A stretch of 64,000 nucleotides of DNA. It comes from Paraburkholderia nodosa (GTDB taxonomy: Bacteria; Pseudomonadota; Gammaproteobacteria; Burkholderiales; Burkholderiaceae). Both the position numbers and the translations under genes were made by a program. The stretch spans positions 496,001 to 560,000 of the forward strand of contig NZ_MCNV01000001.1 in assembly GCF_001718195.1 (NCBI RefSeq), given 5' to 3'. Shown one piece after another: positions 7,295 to 15,627 of the stretch (positions are counted from its first letter, which is position 1; the number at the start of each line of letters is the position of its first letter). The notes beneath the pieces were generated by a model, which searched no databases, was not told the origin of the DNA, and saw only the letters and a list, made by a program, of their open reading frames with translations.

Positions 7295-8650
7295 TTACAC
7301 CGCCATTTCGGGCGGCGCCTGGCGGAAGCACCGCGTGATCCAGCCGAGGTACACGAGGCCGAGCACGAACCAGATCACGCCGAGCACGATGGCGGTCTTT
7401 TCGAGGCTGCACAGCAGCCAGATGTCGGTCACGGCGCCGATCAGCGGGAACACCAGACCGCCGAGCAACCCAAAGCCACGCGTGCCCGCCGCGCCGCTGA
7501 AGTACTGGCGGATCACGCACAGATTCACCGAAGTGAACGCGAGGAACGCGCCGAAGTTGATGAACGAGGTGGACGTGGCCACGTCGAGCTTCAGCGCGAT
7601 CAAACCGACGATACCGGCAATCGCGACGTTGATCGCAGGCGTGCGAAAGCGCGGGTGGATGTAGCCGAAGATCGACTTCGGCAGCACTTCATCGCGGCCC
7701 ATCGCGTAGAGCAGACGTCCCACGCTGGCCTGCGCCGAGATGCCCGAGGCGAACTGCGCGAGGATCAGGCCCGCGAGGAAAATCGTCACGAAGATATCGC
7801 CGCCCACTTTGCGAGCGATTTCGAACGCGGCCGAATCGGGGTCCTTGAACACGGCGCCCGGGTGCGCGAGCTGCAGCGTGTACGCGGCGATCACGAAGAT
7901 CGCGCCGCCCACCAGCGCGATCAGCACGATGGCGCGCGGGATGGTCTTTTCGGGCTCGATGGTTTCTTCGGTGAGCGTGGAAACGGCGTCGAAGCCGAGG
8001 TACGAATACGCGGCGATCGCAGCGCCCGCCATCGTGGCCGAGAGCGGCACGTGCGGCTGGAAGAACGGCTGCGCCGTGATGAGCCCGCCCGGGCCTGCGG
8101 CCGCGGAGGCGTAGTGCAAACACAGGACAACGAACATTGCTGCGATGCCGAGCTGCACGATCATCAGCACGATGTTGAAACGCGCGGCGAGTTCGATGCC
8201 GATGACGTTCAGCACACTCGTGAGCACGATGAACGCGACGATCCAGATCCACGTGGGCACGCTCGGAAACGCCGCGCCAAGATACGCCGCGCCGATCAGC
8301 CAGATCACCATCGGCAGGAAGAAGTAATCGAGCAGTGTGGCCCAGCCGATCATGAAGCCCAGGTGCGAATTGAAGCTCTTGCGCGTGTACGTGTAGGCCG
8401 AACCCGCCACCGGGAAAAGACGCGCGAGCTTGCCGTAGCTGAGCGCCGTGAAGACGATGGCGACTAGCGCGATGAGATACGCGAGGGCGGCGGTGTCCTG
8501 GCTCGCGCCTGCGAGCACGCCGTAGGTGCCGTAGACGATCAGCGGCGCCATATAGGCGAGGCCGAACAGGAGCACGGACGGCAGGCCGAGCGTGCGCTTC
8601 AGGTGAGGTTCTTGAGTGCCGCGTTCATGCGACGGCGAGGCAGGCTTCAT
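7295..8650 (-). CDS. APC family amino acid/polyamine permease
   Basis: 451 residues with about twelve membrane helices. The N-terminal helix reads LPSVLLFGLAYMAPLIVYGT and is followed by GKLARLFPVAGSAYTYTRKS, typical of the APC superfamily and close in style to the putrescine importer PuuP and its relatives; this similarity is by eye only. It is transcribed after the nitrilase-family gene (124 bases apart), and both lie divergent from a LuxR regulator. This suggests uptake of an amide, amine or amino acid that the hydrolase then processes. Confidence 0.85.
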   Translation of the reverse strand: MKPASPSHERGTQEPHLKRTLGLPSVLLFGLAYMAPLIVYGTYGVLAGASQDTAALAYLIALVAIVFTALSYGKLARLFPVAGSAYTYTRKSFNSHLGFMIGWATLLDYFFLPMVIWLIGAAYLGAAFPSVPTWIWIVAFIVLTSVLNVIGIELAARFNIVLMIVQLGIAAMFVVLCLHYASAAAGPGGLITAQPFFQPHVPLSATMAGAAIAAYSYLGFDAVSTLTEETIEPEKTIPRAIVLIALVGGAIFVIAAYTLQLAHPGAVFKDPDSAAFEIARKVGGDIFVTIFLAGLILAQFASGISAQASVGRLLYAMGRDEVLPKSIFGYIHPRFRTPAINVAIAGIVGLIALKLDVATSTSFINFGAFLAFTSVNLCVIRQYFSGAAGTRGFGLLGGLVFPLIGAVTDIWLLCSLEKTAIVLGVIWFVLGLVYLGWITRCFRQAPPEMAV

Positions 8651-8773
8651 GATGCAGTTGTCTCCTGGGTGCTGCGGTTCTGGCAGGCATGGGCGAGCCT
8701 GGCGAGCCGCGCAGGGCGGCTTGCCGGATCGCTGGTTGCCGGGCTTGTTACCGGGTACTAGTGCTACGCGTCT

Positions 8774-9604
8774 TTAACGCGTGCGCGGACGGATGTTGAG
8801 CGAGCGACGGCCTTGCGCGTCGTTCTCGTCCGCGAGATTGAGCGCAATGCGTGCGTCGTGCAGATAGCTGTAGTGTTCGCGGCTTTGCGCGAGCAGCGCG
8901 CGATCCACTTTCGCGTGCAGCACCGCGTCTTCGTTCTTCAACTCGCAGAGCACGTCGCCGAACGGGCTCACGAGCGCTGTTTCGCCGGGGAACGTGAGGT
9001 TGTCGTCGCCGTCGCCGGTGCGGTTCACGAGCGCGGCGAACATCTGGTTCTCCATTGCGCGCGCAACGATCGCGCGGCGATGCACGGGGCCGAACGGATC
9101 CATATTGCCGTTCGTGACGACGAGCATTTCCGCGCCGAGCGAGGCCACGGCGCGCGCCGTTTCGGGAAACTCGATGTCGTAGCAAATCAGGAGACCCACG
9201 GTCATGCCCTTGAATTCGCACACCTCGAAGCGGTCGCCGGGCGTGAATACGCCCACGTCCGTGGCCCACAGATGCGTCTTGCGGTAGCGCAGCGCGATGT
9301 CGCCGCGTTCGTCGATCAGGACGGTCGTGTTGTAGAAGCGGTCGCCGTCGCGCTCGGCAAGGCCGACCGCCACGCCGATCTTCGCGGCGCGAGCGGCGTC
9401 ACGGACTTTGCTCAAAGACGGACCTTCGAGCGATTCGGCTACGTCGCGCACGTTTTCGCGGGTGGGAAAGCCCGTGAGCGTGGCTTCGGGGAAGACGATG
9501 AGATCGCTGCCTTCATGGCTTTTGGCCATAGCGTCGAGTACGCGGGCGAGGTTGGGAGCGACTGCGCCATCCACGATCGGGATCTGCGCGAGTTCGAGTT
9601 GCAT
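8774..9604 (-). CDS. carbon-nitrogen hydrolase (nitrilase superfamily)
   Basis: 276 residues with the full nitrilase-superfamily triad: Glu40 (VFPEATLTGF), Lys109 (YRKTHLW) and Cys141 (LICYDIEFPE). Such enzymes hydrolyse amides or nitriles in the cytoplasm. The CYDIEFPE form is more usual for amidases than for true nitrilases. Upstream gene of a probable operon with the APC permease, and divergent from the LuxR gene 118 bases away. The exact substrate is unknown. Confidence 0.87.
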   Translation of the reverse strand: MQLELAQIPIVDGAVAPNLARVLDAMAKSHEGSDLIVFPEATLTGFPTRENVRDVAESLEGPSLSKVRDAARAAKIGVAVGLAERDGDRFYNTTVLIDERGDIALRYRKTHLWATDVGVFTPGDRFEVCEFKGMTVGLLICYDIEFPETARAVASLGAEMLVVTNGNMDPFGPVHRRAIVARAMENQMFAALVNRTGDGDDNLTFPGETALVSPFGDVLCELKNEDAVLHAKVDRALLAQSREHYSYLHDARIALNLADENDAQGRRSLNIRPRTR

Positions 9605-9692
9605 GCCTGTCTCCTTCCTTATGTATTACGTAAAGCACCGCGCGGGCGTCTGGAGCGGCTATTATCTCCACGATATTTTTGTCGAGAAATTA

Positions 9693-9708
9693 CCCTGCAG
9701 GGGTACCC
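9693..9708. promoter_or_regulatory. overlapping palindromes in the hydrolase/LuxR intergenic region
   Basis: CCCTGCAGGG (9693-9702) and GGGTACCC (9701-9708) are two perfect palindromes that overlap by two bases, 15 to 30 bases before the luxR-type start. Position and symmetry suit an operator, perhaps for the LuxR protein itself. No experimental consensus is known to me. Confidence 0.35.
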
Positions 9709-9722
9709 TGATCGGAGGACCC

Positions 9723-10589
9723 ATGGAGCCCCTCATGGAACTGGACTGGCAGGACCGTGCGTTCCATCACCATATCGCGACGCTGATCGACGCCCTCGAC
9801 GGCCCCGACTTCTGGACCCGCATGACGCGTGTGATCGAGCGCTTCGTCGCGTTCGACAACTGGGTTGCGCTCGTCTTCCGGCGCGATCGCGCGCCGCTCG
9901 TATGCGCCGAGTCGCCCATGCCCGACGGCACCGTGGATCTCTTGTTCCGCGCGTATCTGGAGGGGATGTACCTGCTCGATCCGTTCTATCTGAACGCCAG
10001 CGAAAAGCCGCGCGCAGGACTCGTCACGCTGGCCGAAGTCGCGCCCGATAATTTCCGCATGACGGATTACTATCAGCGCTACTTCAAGAGCAACATCATC
10101 GGCGACGAAGTGCAGTTCAACGTGCCTCTCGACGAAGCGCGCACGCTGATTTTCTCGCTAGGCGCAAAGCACCATTACACGGAGCGCGATATTGCGTTGT
10201 TCGCGATGTTCGCGCCGTGGGTGATCGCGCTCATGAAGCAGCGGCTTGCGTATGAGACGTTTGCCGAGGGTGTTGCCGAGGCAGTCGCGTCTGACGTATC
10301 TGAAGCCGACAGCGCGGCGCAGCAGGGGCAGTTGAGCGAGGCGGGCTTTGCGAGTCGCATCGAGGCGGTCACGCAGCAAAGCGGTCGCGTGCCGCTCACC
10401 GCGCGCGAGATCGAAGTGGTGCGTTTGAGCCTGAGCGGTTTTTCCACGCGCGCGATTGCGGAGCGGCTCGCCATTTCGTTCGAGACCGTGCGCGCGCACA
10501 AGAAGCATATTTACGCGAAGCTCGGCGTGAGTTCGCAGTCGGAGTTGTTTGCGCTTTTCTACGAGCCGCTCGGGCGCGCGGGCGTATGA
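9723..10589 (+). CDS. LuxR family transcription regulator
   Basis: 288 residues from the ATG at 9723, which has a strong ribosome site (CGGAGGA). The C-terminal LuxR helix-turn-helix covers about 215-275: PLTAREIEVVRLSLSGFSTR, then IAERLAISFETVRAHKKHIY. The first 200 residues form a sensory domain that lacks an obvious autoinducer-binding signature and no receiver domain is seen. It is divergent from the hydrolase-permease pair and most likely controls it. Confidence 0.85.
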   Translation: MEPLMELDWQDRAFHHHIATLIDALDGPDFWTRMTRVIERFVAFDNWVALVFRRDRAPLVCAESPMPDGTVDLLFRAYLEGMYLLDPFYLNASEKPRAGLVTLAEVAPDNFRMTDYYQRYFKSNIIGDEVQFNVPLDEARTLIFSLGAKHHYTERDIALFAMFAPWVIALMKQRLAYETFAEGVAEAVASDVSEADSAAQQGQLSEAGFASRIEAVTQQSGRVPLTAREIEVVRLSLSGFSTRAIAERLAISFETVRAHKKHIYAKLGVSSQSELFALFYEPLGRAGV

Positions 10590-10615
10590 GCGCCGCGCGC
10601 CTTCGACGGCGCGCG

Positions 10616-11029
10616 TCAGAACACGAGCGCGAAGTCTTCCTTGCCCACGTCACAGAGCGGGCAGCGCCAGTCGTCGGGCACATCGGCCCAGCGGGTGCCG
10701 GGAGCGAGGCCGTCGTCGGGGGCGCCTGCCGCTTCGTCATACACCCAGCCGCAGATCACACAGACCCATTGCTTGAGCCCGTCGTCGGCGCTGGCCGCAG
10801 CCGTCGAGGCGCTTGAGGAGGCCTCGGGCGTGGCGCCTTCGGGCGGGGTGTCGAGCGCGACGACGAGCGGCGCTGCGGTGCTCTCGCGTTCAGCGAGCTT
10901 GCTTTGCAGCGTGGCGAGCAGCGCGGCCGCTTCGTCGGCGGTGAGGTCGATCCAGTATGGGTCGCCTGCGCCGTCATTCAGGCGTTCAGGAGAGAACTGG
11001 ATTTCGAGGGCGACGCCTTTCTTGTACAT
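10616..11029 (-). CDS. rubredoxin with an N-terminal extension
   Basis: 137 residues. The last 55 are a complete rubredoxin with two Cys knuckles, CVICGWVYDEA and CPLCDVGKEDF, which bind one iron, and the typical DDWRCP motif. The first 50 residues (starting YKKGVALEIQFSPERLNDG, then YWIDLTADEAAALLATLQSKL) are not part of normal 55-residue rubredoxins, and an Ala/Ser/Pro-rich linker joins the two. The extension looks like a small folded module of unknown role. A membrane microprotein gene lies 40 bases upstream on the same strand, so the rubredoxin may work near the membrane. Confidence 0.85.
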   Translation of the reverse strand: MYKKGVALEIQFSPERLNDGAGDPYWIDLTADEAAALLATLQSKLAERESTAAPLVVALDTPPEGATPEASSSASTAAASADDGLKQWVCVICGWVYDEAAGAPDDGLAPGTRWADVPDDWRCPLCDVGKEDFALVF

Positions 11030-11069
11030 AAGCGAAAACGGTTGGCTTGATGCCCCGGACGCGCTGCGC

Positions 11070-11198
11070 TTACAGGAAGTAGCGGAACAGCAGCGAGGCC
11101 GCGATGCCGCCAGCGCCGATCAGCGCGAGCATTTGCAGGAGCGTGATGGACTTGCTGGACTTGGCGTTCGAAGCCGTGGGACGGGTGGTGGTGTTCAT
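11070..11198 (-). CDS. 42-residue single-pass membrane microprotein
   Basis: The minus strand codes for a polar, Thr/Ser/Lys-rich N-terminus (NTTTRPTASNAKSSKS) followed by a hydrophobic helix (ITLLQMLALIGAGGIAASLL) and a short FRYFL end. Start ATG at 11198 and stop TAA at 11070-11072. The frame has normal third-position GC and is followed at 40 bases by the rubredoxin gene. The family is unknown to me. Microproteins of this form often join membrane complexes. Confidence 0.5.
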   Translation of the reverse strand: MNTTTRPTASNAKSSKSITLLQMLALIGAGGIAASLLFRYFL

Positions 11199-11463
11199 AG
11201 GGTGAATTTGCGGCGGCGTGGGTTGCGATTTCGATTGCGCCCCGAAAAGTCGCCATCATCGGCATGACGGCGGCAGAGCGCGGCGGGGGAGTTTCGCACG
11301 ATTTCGCATCGGCGGGGGCATTTGCGGGGCGACTGTGCGCACGCGCCGCAGATTTCGCCGCGGCAACCTGCGCCGCACAGCGGCATCGATTATCGCCGCT
11401 AATCTGGGCCGGATTCCTGAGCGCGCGGAGATGGTTTATTTCGCAGGCGTTGAGAGAAGCGGC

Positions 11464-12021
11464 TCACAACTGCAGCCAGCGCCGTTCGACATACGAGAAC
11501 AGCCAGCTGACCGGCACCGCGCACGCCATGCCGATGGCGACCTGCGCCACGCGAAAGAGCGCGACGTCCCACACTGGTCCGTTAATGGGCACGAGCAGCA
11601 CGATCGTGGTGGTGATCGCGCCCAGTCGCGCGGCGGTGCTCACGCTCAGGCACCAGCAGCCGATGATCACCACGCTCACGGCGACGAGGTAGGCCGCGAG
11701 ATTTTCCGGGCCGAACGCCGCCGTCGCGAGCCCCACCGCGCCGCCCGCAATCGCGCCGATGAACTGGTCGCGCGACTGCGCAAGCGTATCGGCGTAATCG
11801 TGCTGGGTGACGGCAATCGCCGTGATCGCGGCCCAGAACGCTTGTTCGGTGTGGAGCGCGCGGCCGATGCTGTATGCAAGGCCTGCCGCGCACACGGCGC
11901 GCATCGCCATGAGCGTGCCTTGCGCGGCGCGACTCTTGAGCGGCAGGCGCTTGAGCGTGCCCAGCGCCGATTGCTGGAGCGAAGTCAGGTAGGCGTAGAG
12001 GTTGTCTTGTGGGTCGTGCAT
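11464..12021 (-). CDS. FUSC-type integral membrane protein
   Basis: 185 residues. After a cytoplasmic N-terminus of about 35 residues come five or six membrane segments, beginning LMAMRAVCAAGLAYSIGRAL and including WAAITAIAVTQHDYADTL, the hallmark of the FUSC (fusaric-acid-resistance/aromatic acid efflux) N-terminal domain. The cytoplasmic second half of full-length FUSC proteins is missing, which is normal for short members. Role probably efflux or envelope related; the substrate is unknown. Confidence 0.75.
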   Translation of the reverse strand: MHDPQDNLYAYLTSLQQSALGTLKRLPLKSRAAQGTLMAMRAVCAAGLAYSIGRALHTEQAFWAAITAIAVTQHDYADTLAQSRDQFIGAIAGGAVGLATAAFGPENLAAYLVAVSVVIIGCWCLSVSTAARLGAITTTIVLLVPINGPVWDVALFRVAQVAIGMACAVPVSWLFSYVERRWLQL

Positions 12022-12160
12022 TGCGCGTGATCGGTCGTAAGGAGAACGTGAGGCTGGGCGGGCGCGTTGCCAAGCATATCAAGCCGTGTTTGCAATATGC
12101 GGATCGTCGGGCAGGCGATGCATGCGCAACGGCGTCGCCGCGTGGCGCAGGAGCGAGACA

Positions 12161-12194
12161 AAAAAAGGCGCGATGCCAACCGGCATCGCGCCTT
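12161..12194 (-). terminator. intrinsic terminator of the DoxX gene
   Basis: On the minus strand AAAGGCGCGATGCC pairs with GGCATCGCGCCTTT and continues into a T-run. It lies 23 bases after the doxX stop. Confidence 0.85.
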
Positions 12195-12216
12195 TCTACA
12201 GCCGAAAAACCGTGCG

Positions 12217-12630
12217 TTACTTCCTGTCGATCGAGATCGCGCCCGGACCCGTTACCGCGAGTGCGAGCAGTCCGCCGGCGATGCTGATGTTCTTGTAGAA
12301 GTTGATCATGTTCGCCATTTGATCGGCGCCCGTCATGGTCCAGAAGTGATGGCCGATGAAGGCCGTCGCAACGGTATAGATCGCGAGCAGCACGGCGAGC
12401 GGCCGCGTGTAGAAACCCACGAGCAGCAGGATGCCGACCGCGAACTCCATGATCACGGCGATGACGGCCGACAGCATCGGCACGGGCGCGCCCACGTGCG
12501 CCATGTAGTCGACGGTGCCCGAAAAGCCGGTGATTTTGGACCAGCCGAACAGGATGAACAGGGAAGTCAGCAGAATGCGTGAGACCAGCAGCACGACGTC
12601 GTTGCCCGGCCCGAACAGGTTGTATCGCAT
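12217..12630 (-). CDS. DoxX family membrane protein
   Basis: 137 residues from the ATG before RYNLFGPGNDVVL. Four membrane helices are visible, and LFILFGWSKITGF in the first helix plus the family pattern in GILLLVGFYTRPLAVLLAIY identify DoxX/SURF4-type proteins. The frame extends 23 codons upstream, but the ATG used here fits the conserved N-terminus. Members contribute to redox or envelope stress functions, often without known chemistry. Single gene, closed by its own terminator. Confidence 0.82.
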   Translation of the reverse strand: MRYNLFGPGNDVVLLVSRILLTSLFILFGWSKITGFSGTVDYMAHVGAPVPMLSAVIAVIMEFAVGILLLVGFYTRPLAVLLAIYTVATAFIGHHFWTMTGADQMANMINFYKNISIAGGLLALAVTGPGAISIDRK

Positions 12631-12762
12631 GGTTTTCTCCGAATAAGTTTTAAGCAGTTCACTACGTATCAGTTCGCGCTTTGCCGGGCGGCGGCCCACT
12701 TTGAGTGAATGGACCGCCGCGCGCCGGTCTGCGCAAGCATAACCTCAGGCGCAACGCCGAAG

Positions 12763-13488
12763 TCAGGACCACAGCTCCGACACTTCGATATTACGCAGAT
12801 CGAACACGAGGACCTCTGCATCGTGTCCGTCGCTGAAGCTCAACTCGCGCTCGGCGCGGATGCGCGCGCCGTCGCCCTCGCCCAGTTCCACGCCGTTCAG
12901 CTTCACGCTGCCGCGCGCCACGTGAACGTAAGCGTAGCGGTCGGCGCCCACTCCGATCTTCGCCGTTTCCGCGCCGTCGAGGCGGCCTGCATAGACGCGT
13001 GTGTCCTGGCGCAGCAGCAGCGAGTCGTCGGCGCCGTCCGGCGAGAGGATCAGGCGGAACTTGCCGCGCTTTTCCTCATCGGCGATGTTCTTCTGCTGGT
13101 AGCGCGGCTGCGCACCCTTCACGTTCGGCGCAATCCAGATCTGCAGGAAGTGCACCCCTTCGTCGGCCGAGTGGTTGAACTCGCTGTGCGCGACACCGGT
13201 GCCGGCGCTCATCAGCTGCACGTCGCCGGGGACGATCACCGAGCCCGTGCCCATCGAGTCCTTGTGCTCCAGCGCGCCTTCCAGCACGTACGAGAAGATT
13301 TCCATGTCGCGGTGCGGGTGCTTGCCGAAGCCGCGCGCCGGGGCCACGCGGTCGTCGTTGATCACGAGCAGGTCCGAGAAGCCCACTTGCTTCGGATCGT
13401 AGTAGTTGGCAAACGAAAACGTGTGGCGCGAGCTGAGCCAGCCATGTTCACCGCGGCCGCGTTGGTCTGCCTTGCGAAGTTCGATCAT
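12763..13488 (-). CDS. pirin family protein (YhhW type)
   Basis: 241 residues, a bicupin. The N-terminal cupin holds the metal site: HPHRDMEIFSYVLEG with two His, then GTGVAHSEFNHS with another His. The start reads IELRKADQRGRGEHGWLSSR, as in YhhW, a quercetin 2,3-dioxygenase in vitro. The gene is divergent from a LysR regulator 149 bases away, a common arrangement for pirin genes, so LysR control is probable. Confidence 0.88.
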   Translation of the reverse strand: MIELRKADQRGRGEHGWLSSRHTFSFANYYDPKQVGFSDLLVINDDRVAPARGFGKHPHRDMEIFSYVLEGALEHKDSMGTGSVIVPGDVQLMSAGTGVAHSEFNHSADEGVHFLQIWIAPNVKGAQPRYQQKNIADEEKRGKFRLILSPDGADDSLLLRQDTRVYAGRLDGAETAKIGVGADRYAYVHVARGSVKLNGVELGEGDGARIRAERELSFSDGHDAEVLVFDLRNIEVSELWS

Positions 13489-13637
13489 TTTCGTCTCTCC
13501 TGTCGGGCAGAGTTGGCGCTTTAGCGCCTTACCCTGGCCCCATTGGGTTGATGGGATTCGATTGATTGGTTGCGATGGAAGAATTTTAGGTCAATCAAAT
13601 CGACTGGAATCACCGTAAAATACGACTCACTGTCACG

Positions 13638-14564
13638 ATGAAGTGGACAATCGAAATGCAACTCGACGACATGCGGATCTTCGTGACCACCGTGGATGCG
13701 GGCAATTTCACGGCGGCGGCCCATCGGCTGCGGCTTTCCAAGCAGTTCGTGAGCCGGCGCGTGGCGGCGCTGGAGGGCGATCTGGGCGCGCGCCTGCTGG
13801 TGCGCAACACGCGCAAACTGGCGGTCACGGACCTCGGCCAGGACTTCTACGAGCGCGCGAAGCGCATCCTTTCGGACGTCTCGGAGGCCGAGCAGGCCAT
13901 GTCGGACCGGCGCAGCGAGCCGCGCGGCTTGCTGAAAGTGAGCGCGCCGATGTCGTTCGGCATGGCGCACCTCTCGCCGCTCGTCGCCGAATTTCTGCGT
14001 GAGCATCCGGACGTGCGCTTTGACATGGATCTGAGCGACCGCACCGTCGACGTGATCGGCGAGGGTTTCGACATGGCGCTGCGGATCGGCCGGCTGGCGG
14101 ATTCCACGCTGGTCGCGCAAAAGCTCATCGACGTGCGCATGATCGCCTGCTGCAGTCCCGGCTACCGGCGCCGCCGGCGCGCGCCCCAAACGCCTGCCGA
14201 TCTCGCGCAGCACGCCTGCCTGCCGTACGGGCAGCAGGGCCGCGCGCCGTGGGAATTCATCGTTGATGGCGTGCGCACGCCTTTCGACGTGCATGGGCCG
14301 CTGCGCGCGAACAACGGCGAAGTGATCCGCGACGCGGCCATTGCCGGGCTCGGCATCTGCTACCTCCCGGACTTCATCGTGGCGGGATCGGTTGATGCGG
14401 GGCTGCTGGTGGAGGTGTTGGAGCCGTTCATGCCGCCGCCCAACGCGCTCCATGCGCTGTACCCGCAGCATCGTGAAGCTTCCGTGACGATTCGCGCATT
14501 CACGCAATACCTGCGCGAGCGGCTCGCGGCGCGTGCGGCAACCGCGCGTGGCGGGGCGCTTTGA
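13638..14564 (+). CDS. LysR family regulator, divergent from pirin
   Basis: 308 residues. The helix-turn-helix is at the N-terminus (DDMRIFVTTVDAGNFTAAAH, followed by LSKQFVSRRVAALE); the LysR substrate domain spans about 95-300. The ATG six codons downstream (13656) is an alternative start and gives a more typical N-terminus. Probably regulates the pirin gene. Confidence 0.87.
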   Translation: MKWTIEMQLDDMRIFVTTVDAGNFTAAAHRLRLSKQFVSRRVAALEGDLGARLLVRNTRKLAVTDLGQDFYERAKRILSDVSEAEQAMSDRRSEPRGLLKVSAPMSFGMAHLSPLVAEFLREHPDVRFDMDLSDRTVDVIGEGFDMALRIGRLADSTLVAQKLIDVRMIACCSPGYRRRRRAPQTPADLAQHACLPYGQQGRAPWEFIVDGVRTPFDVHGPLRANNGEVIRDAAIAGLGICYLPDFIVAGSVDAGLLVEVLEPFMPPPNALHALYPQHREASVTIRAFTQYLRERLAARAATARGGAL

Positions 14565-14876
14565 CGCAGCAAGCGTGCGGCCCTTGCAGAAGGGCCGTTG
14601 CGCCTGCATCTAACGCATAAAGCTTCGTGAACGCAACATGACAGCGCGGCCGCGTGAGGCGCCTTGTCGCAGTTTCGTTGTATGCTCACCGCCCCGAGGG
14701 TTGCTCGGGCCGCGCGATGCAGGCGCGGAACCCCATACTGGCGGGCTTTGACGGACGCTATGGGGTCCGATAGGCAGGGTTAATACCCGCGATCAAAGCA
14801 ACCAATTTTTCAAACGGACGCGGTTCCCGTAATCTTCGTCCATACCTTTTCCCAACCCAGAGCGAGGAAACAACGC
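14565..14876 (+). other. ahpC upstream region with a cluster of hairpins
   Basis: 312 bases without a gene. Three inverted repeats follow each other: CCCGAG/CTCGGG at 14693-14709, ACCCCATA/TATGGGGT at 14730-14766 with a 21-base loop, and GGGT/ACCC at about 14778-14789. This suggests a structured 5' leader of the ahpCF mRNA or binding sites for a redox regulator. I do not recognise a known riboswitch, and there is no terminator-like T-run directly after a stem. Confidence 0.4.
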
Positions 14877-15440
14877 ATGTCTCTCATCAACACGCAAGTC
14901 AAGCCGTTCAAGGCAACCGCATACCACAACGGTAAGTTCGTTCCGGTCTCTGAGGAAAACCTCAAGGGCAAGTGGTCGGTCGTCGTGTTCTATCCGGCCG
15001 ACTTCACTTTCGTGTGCCCGACCGAACTCGGCGACCTGGCTGACCAGTACGCGGAATTCCAGAAGCTGGGCGTCGAAGTCTACGGTGTGTCGACCGACAC
15101 GCACTTCACGCACAAGGCATGGCACGACACGTCGGACACGATCGCCAAGATCCAGTACCCGCTGGTCGGCGACCCGACGGGCGCAATCACGCGCAACTTC
15201 GACGTCATGATCGAAGAAGAAGGTCTGGCACTGCGCGGCACGTTCGTGATCAACCCGGAAGGCGAGATCAAGCTGTGCGAAATCCATGACAACGGCATCG
15301 GCCGTGACGCCAAGGAACTGCTGCGCAAGGTGCAAGCTGCTCAGTACGTGGCAGCACACCCGGGTGAAGTCTGCCCCGCCAAGTGGACGCCGGGCGCTGA
15401 AACGCTCAAGCCGTCGCTCGACCTCGTCGGCAAGATCTAA
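14877..15440 (+). CDS. ahpC: alkyl hydroperoxide reductase subunit C (2-Cys peroxiredoxin)
   Basis: 187 residues, the usual AhpC length. The peroxidatic Cys47 sits in DFTFVCPTE and the resolving Cys166 in [10 protein letters not shown]. It reduces hydrogen peroxide and organic peroxides in the cytoplasm and is recycled by AhpF, encoded 187 bases downstream. Ribosome site GAGCGAGGAAAC before the ATG. The region upstream is rich in hairpins. No oxyR gene is next to it, as is usual in beta-proteobacteria where oxyR often lies elsewhere. Confidence 0.96.
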   Translation: MSLINTQVKPFKATAYHNGKFVPVSEENLKGKWSVVVFYPADFTFVCPTELGDLADQYAEFQKLGVEVYGVSTDTHFTHKAWHDTSDTIAKIQYPLVGDPTGAITRNFDVMIEEEGLALRGTFVINPEGEIKLCEIHDNGIGRDAKELLRKVQAAQYVAAHPGEVCPAKWTPGAETLKPSLDLVGKI

Positions 15441-15627
15441 GCGTCGCTGTTCAAATGCGATCGCCCTGATCGCATGACGCCGAAGTCTCACTAGCTGTAT
15501 CCCCGGGCCGCGCCCACTCGGCCGCGGTCCGGGTGCCTGTTCGCCTCTTGACGCCATAAGCGGAACGGCGAAATTGCCAGGCAATACTTAGAATTTCCCC
15601 GCTTCTTCTCTAGCCGGAAAAAAAGCC

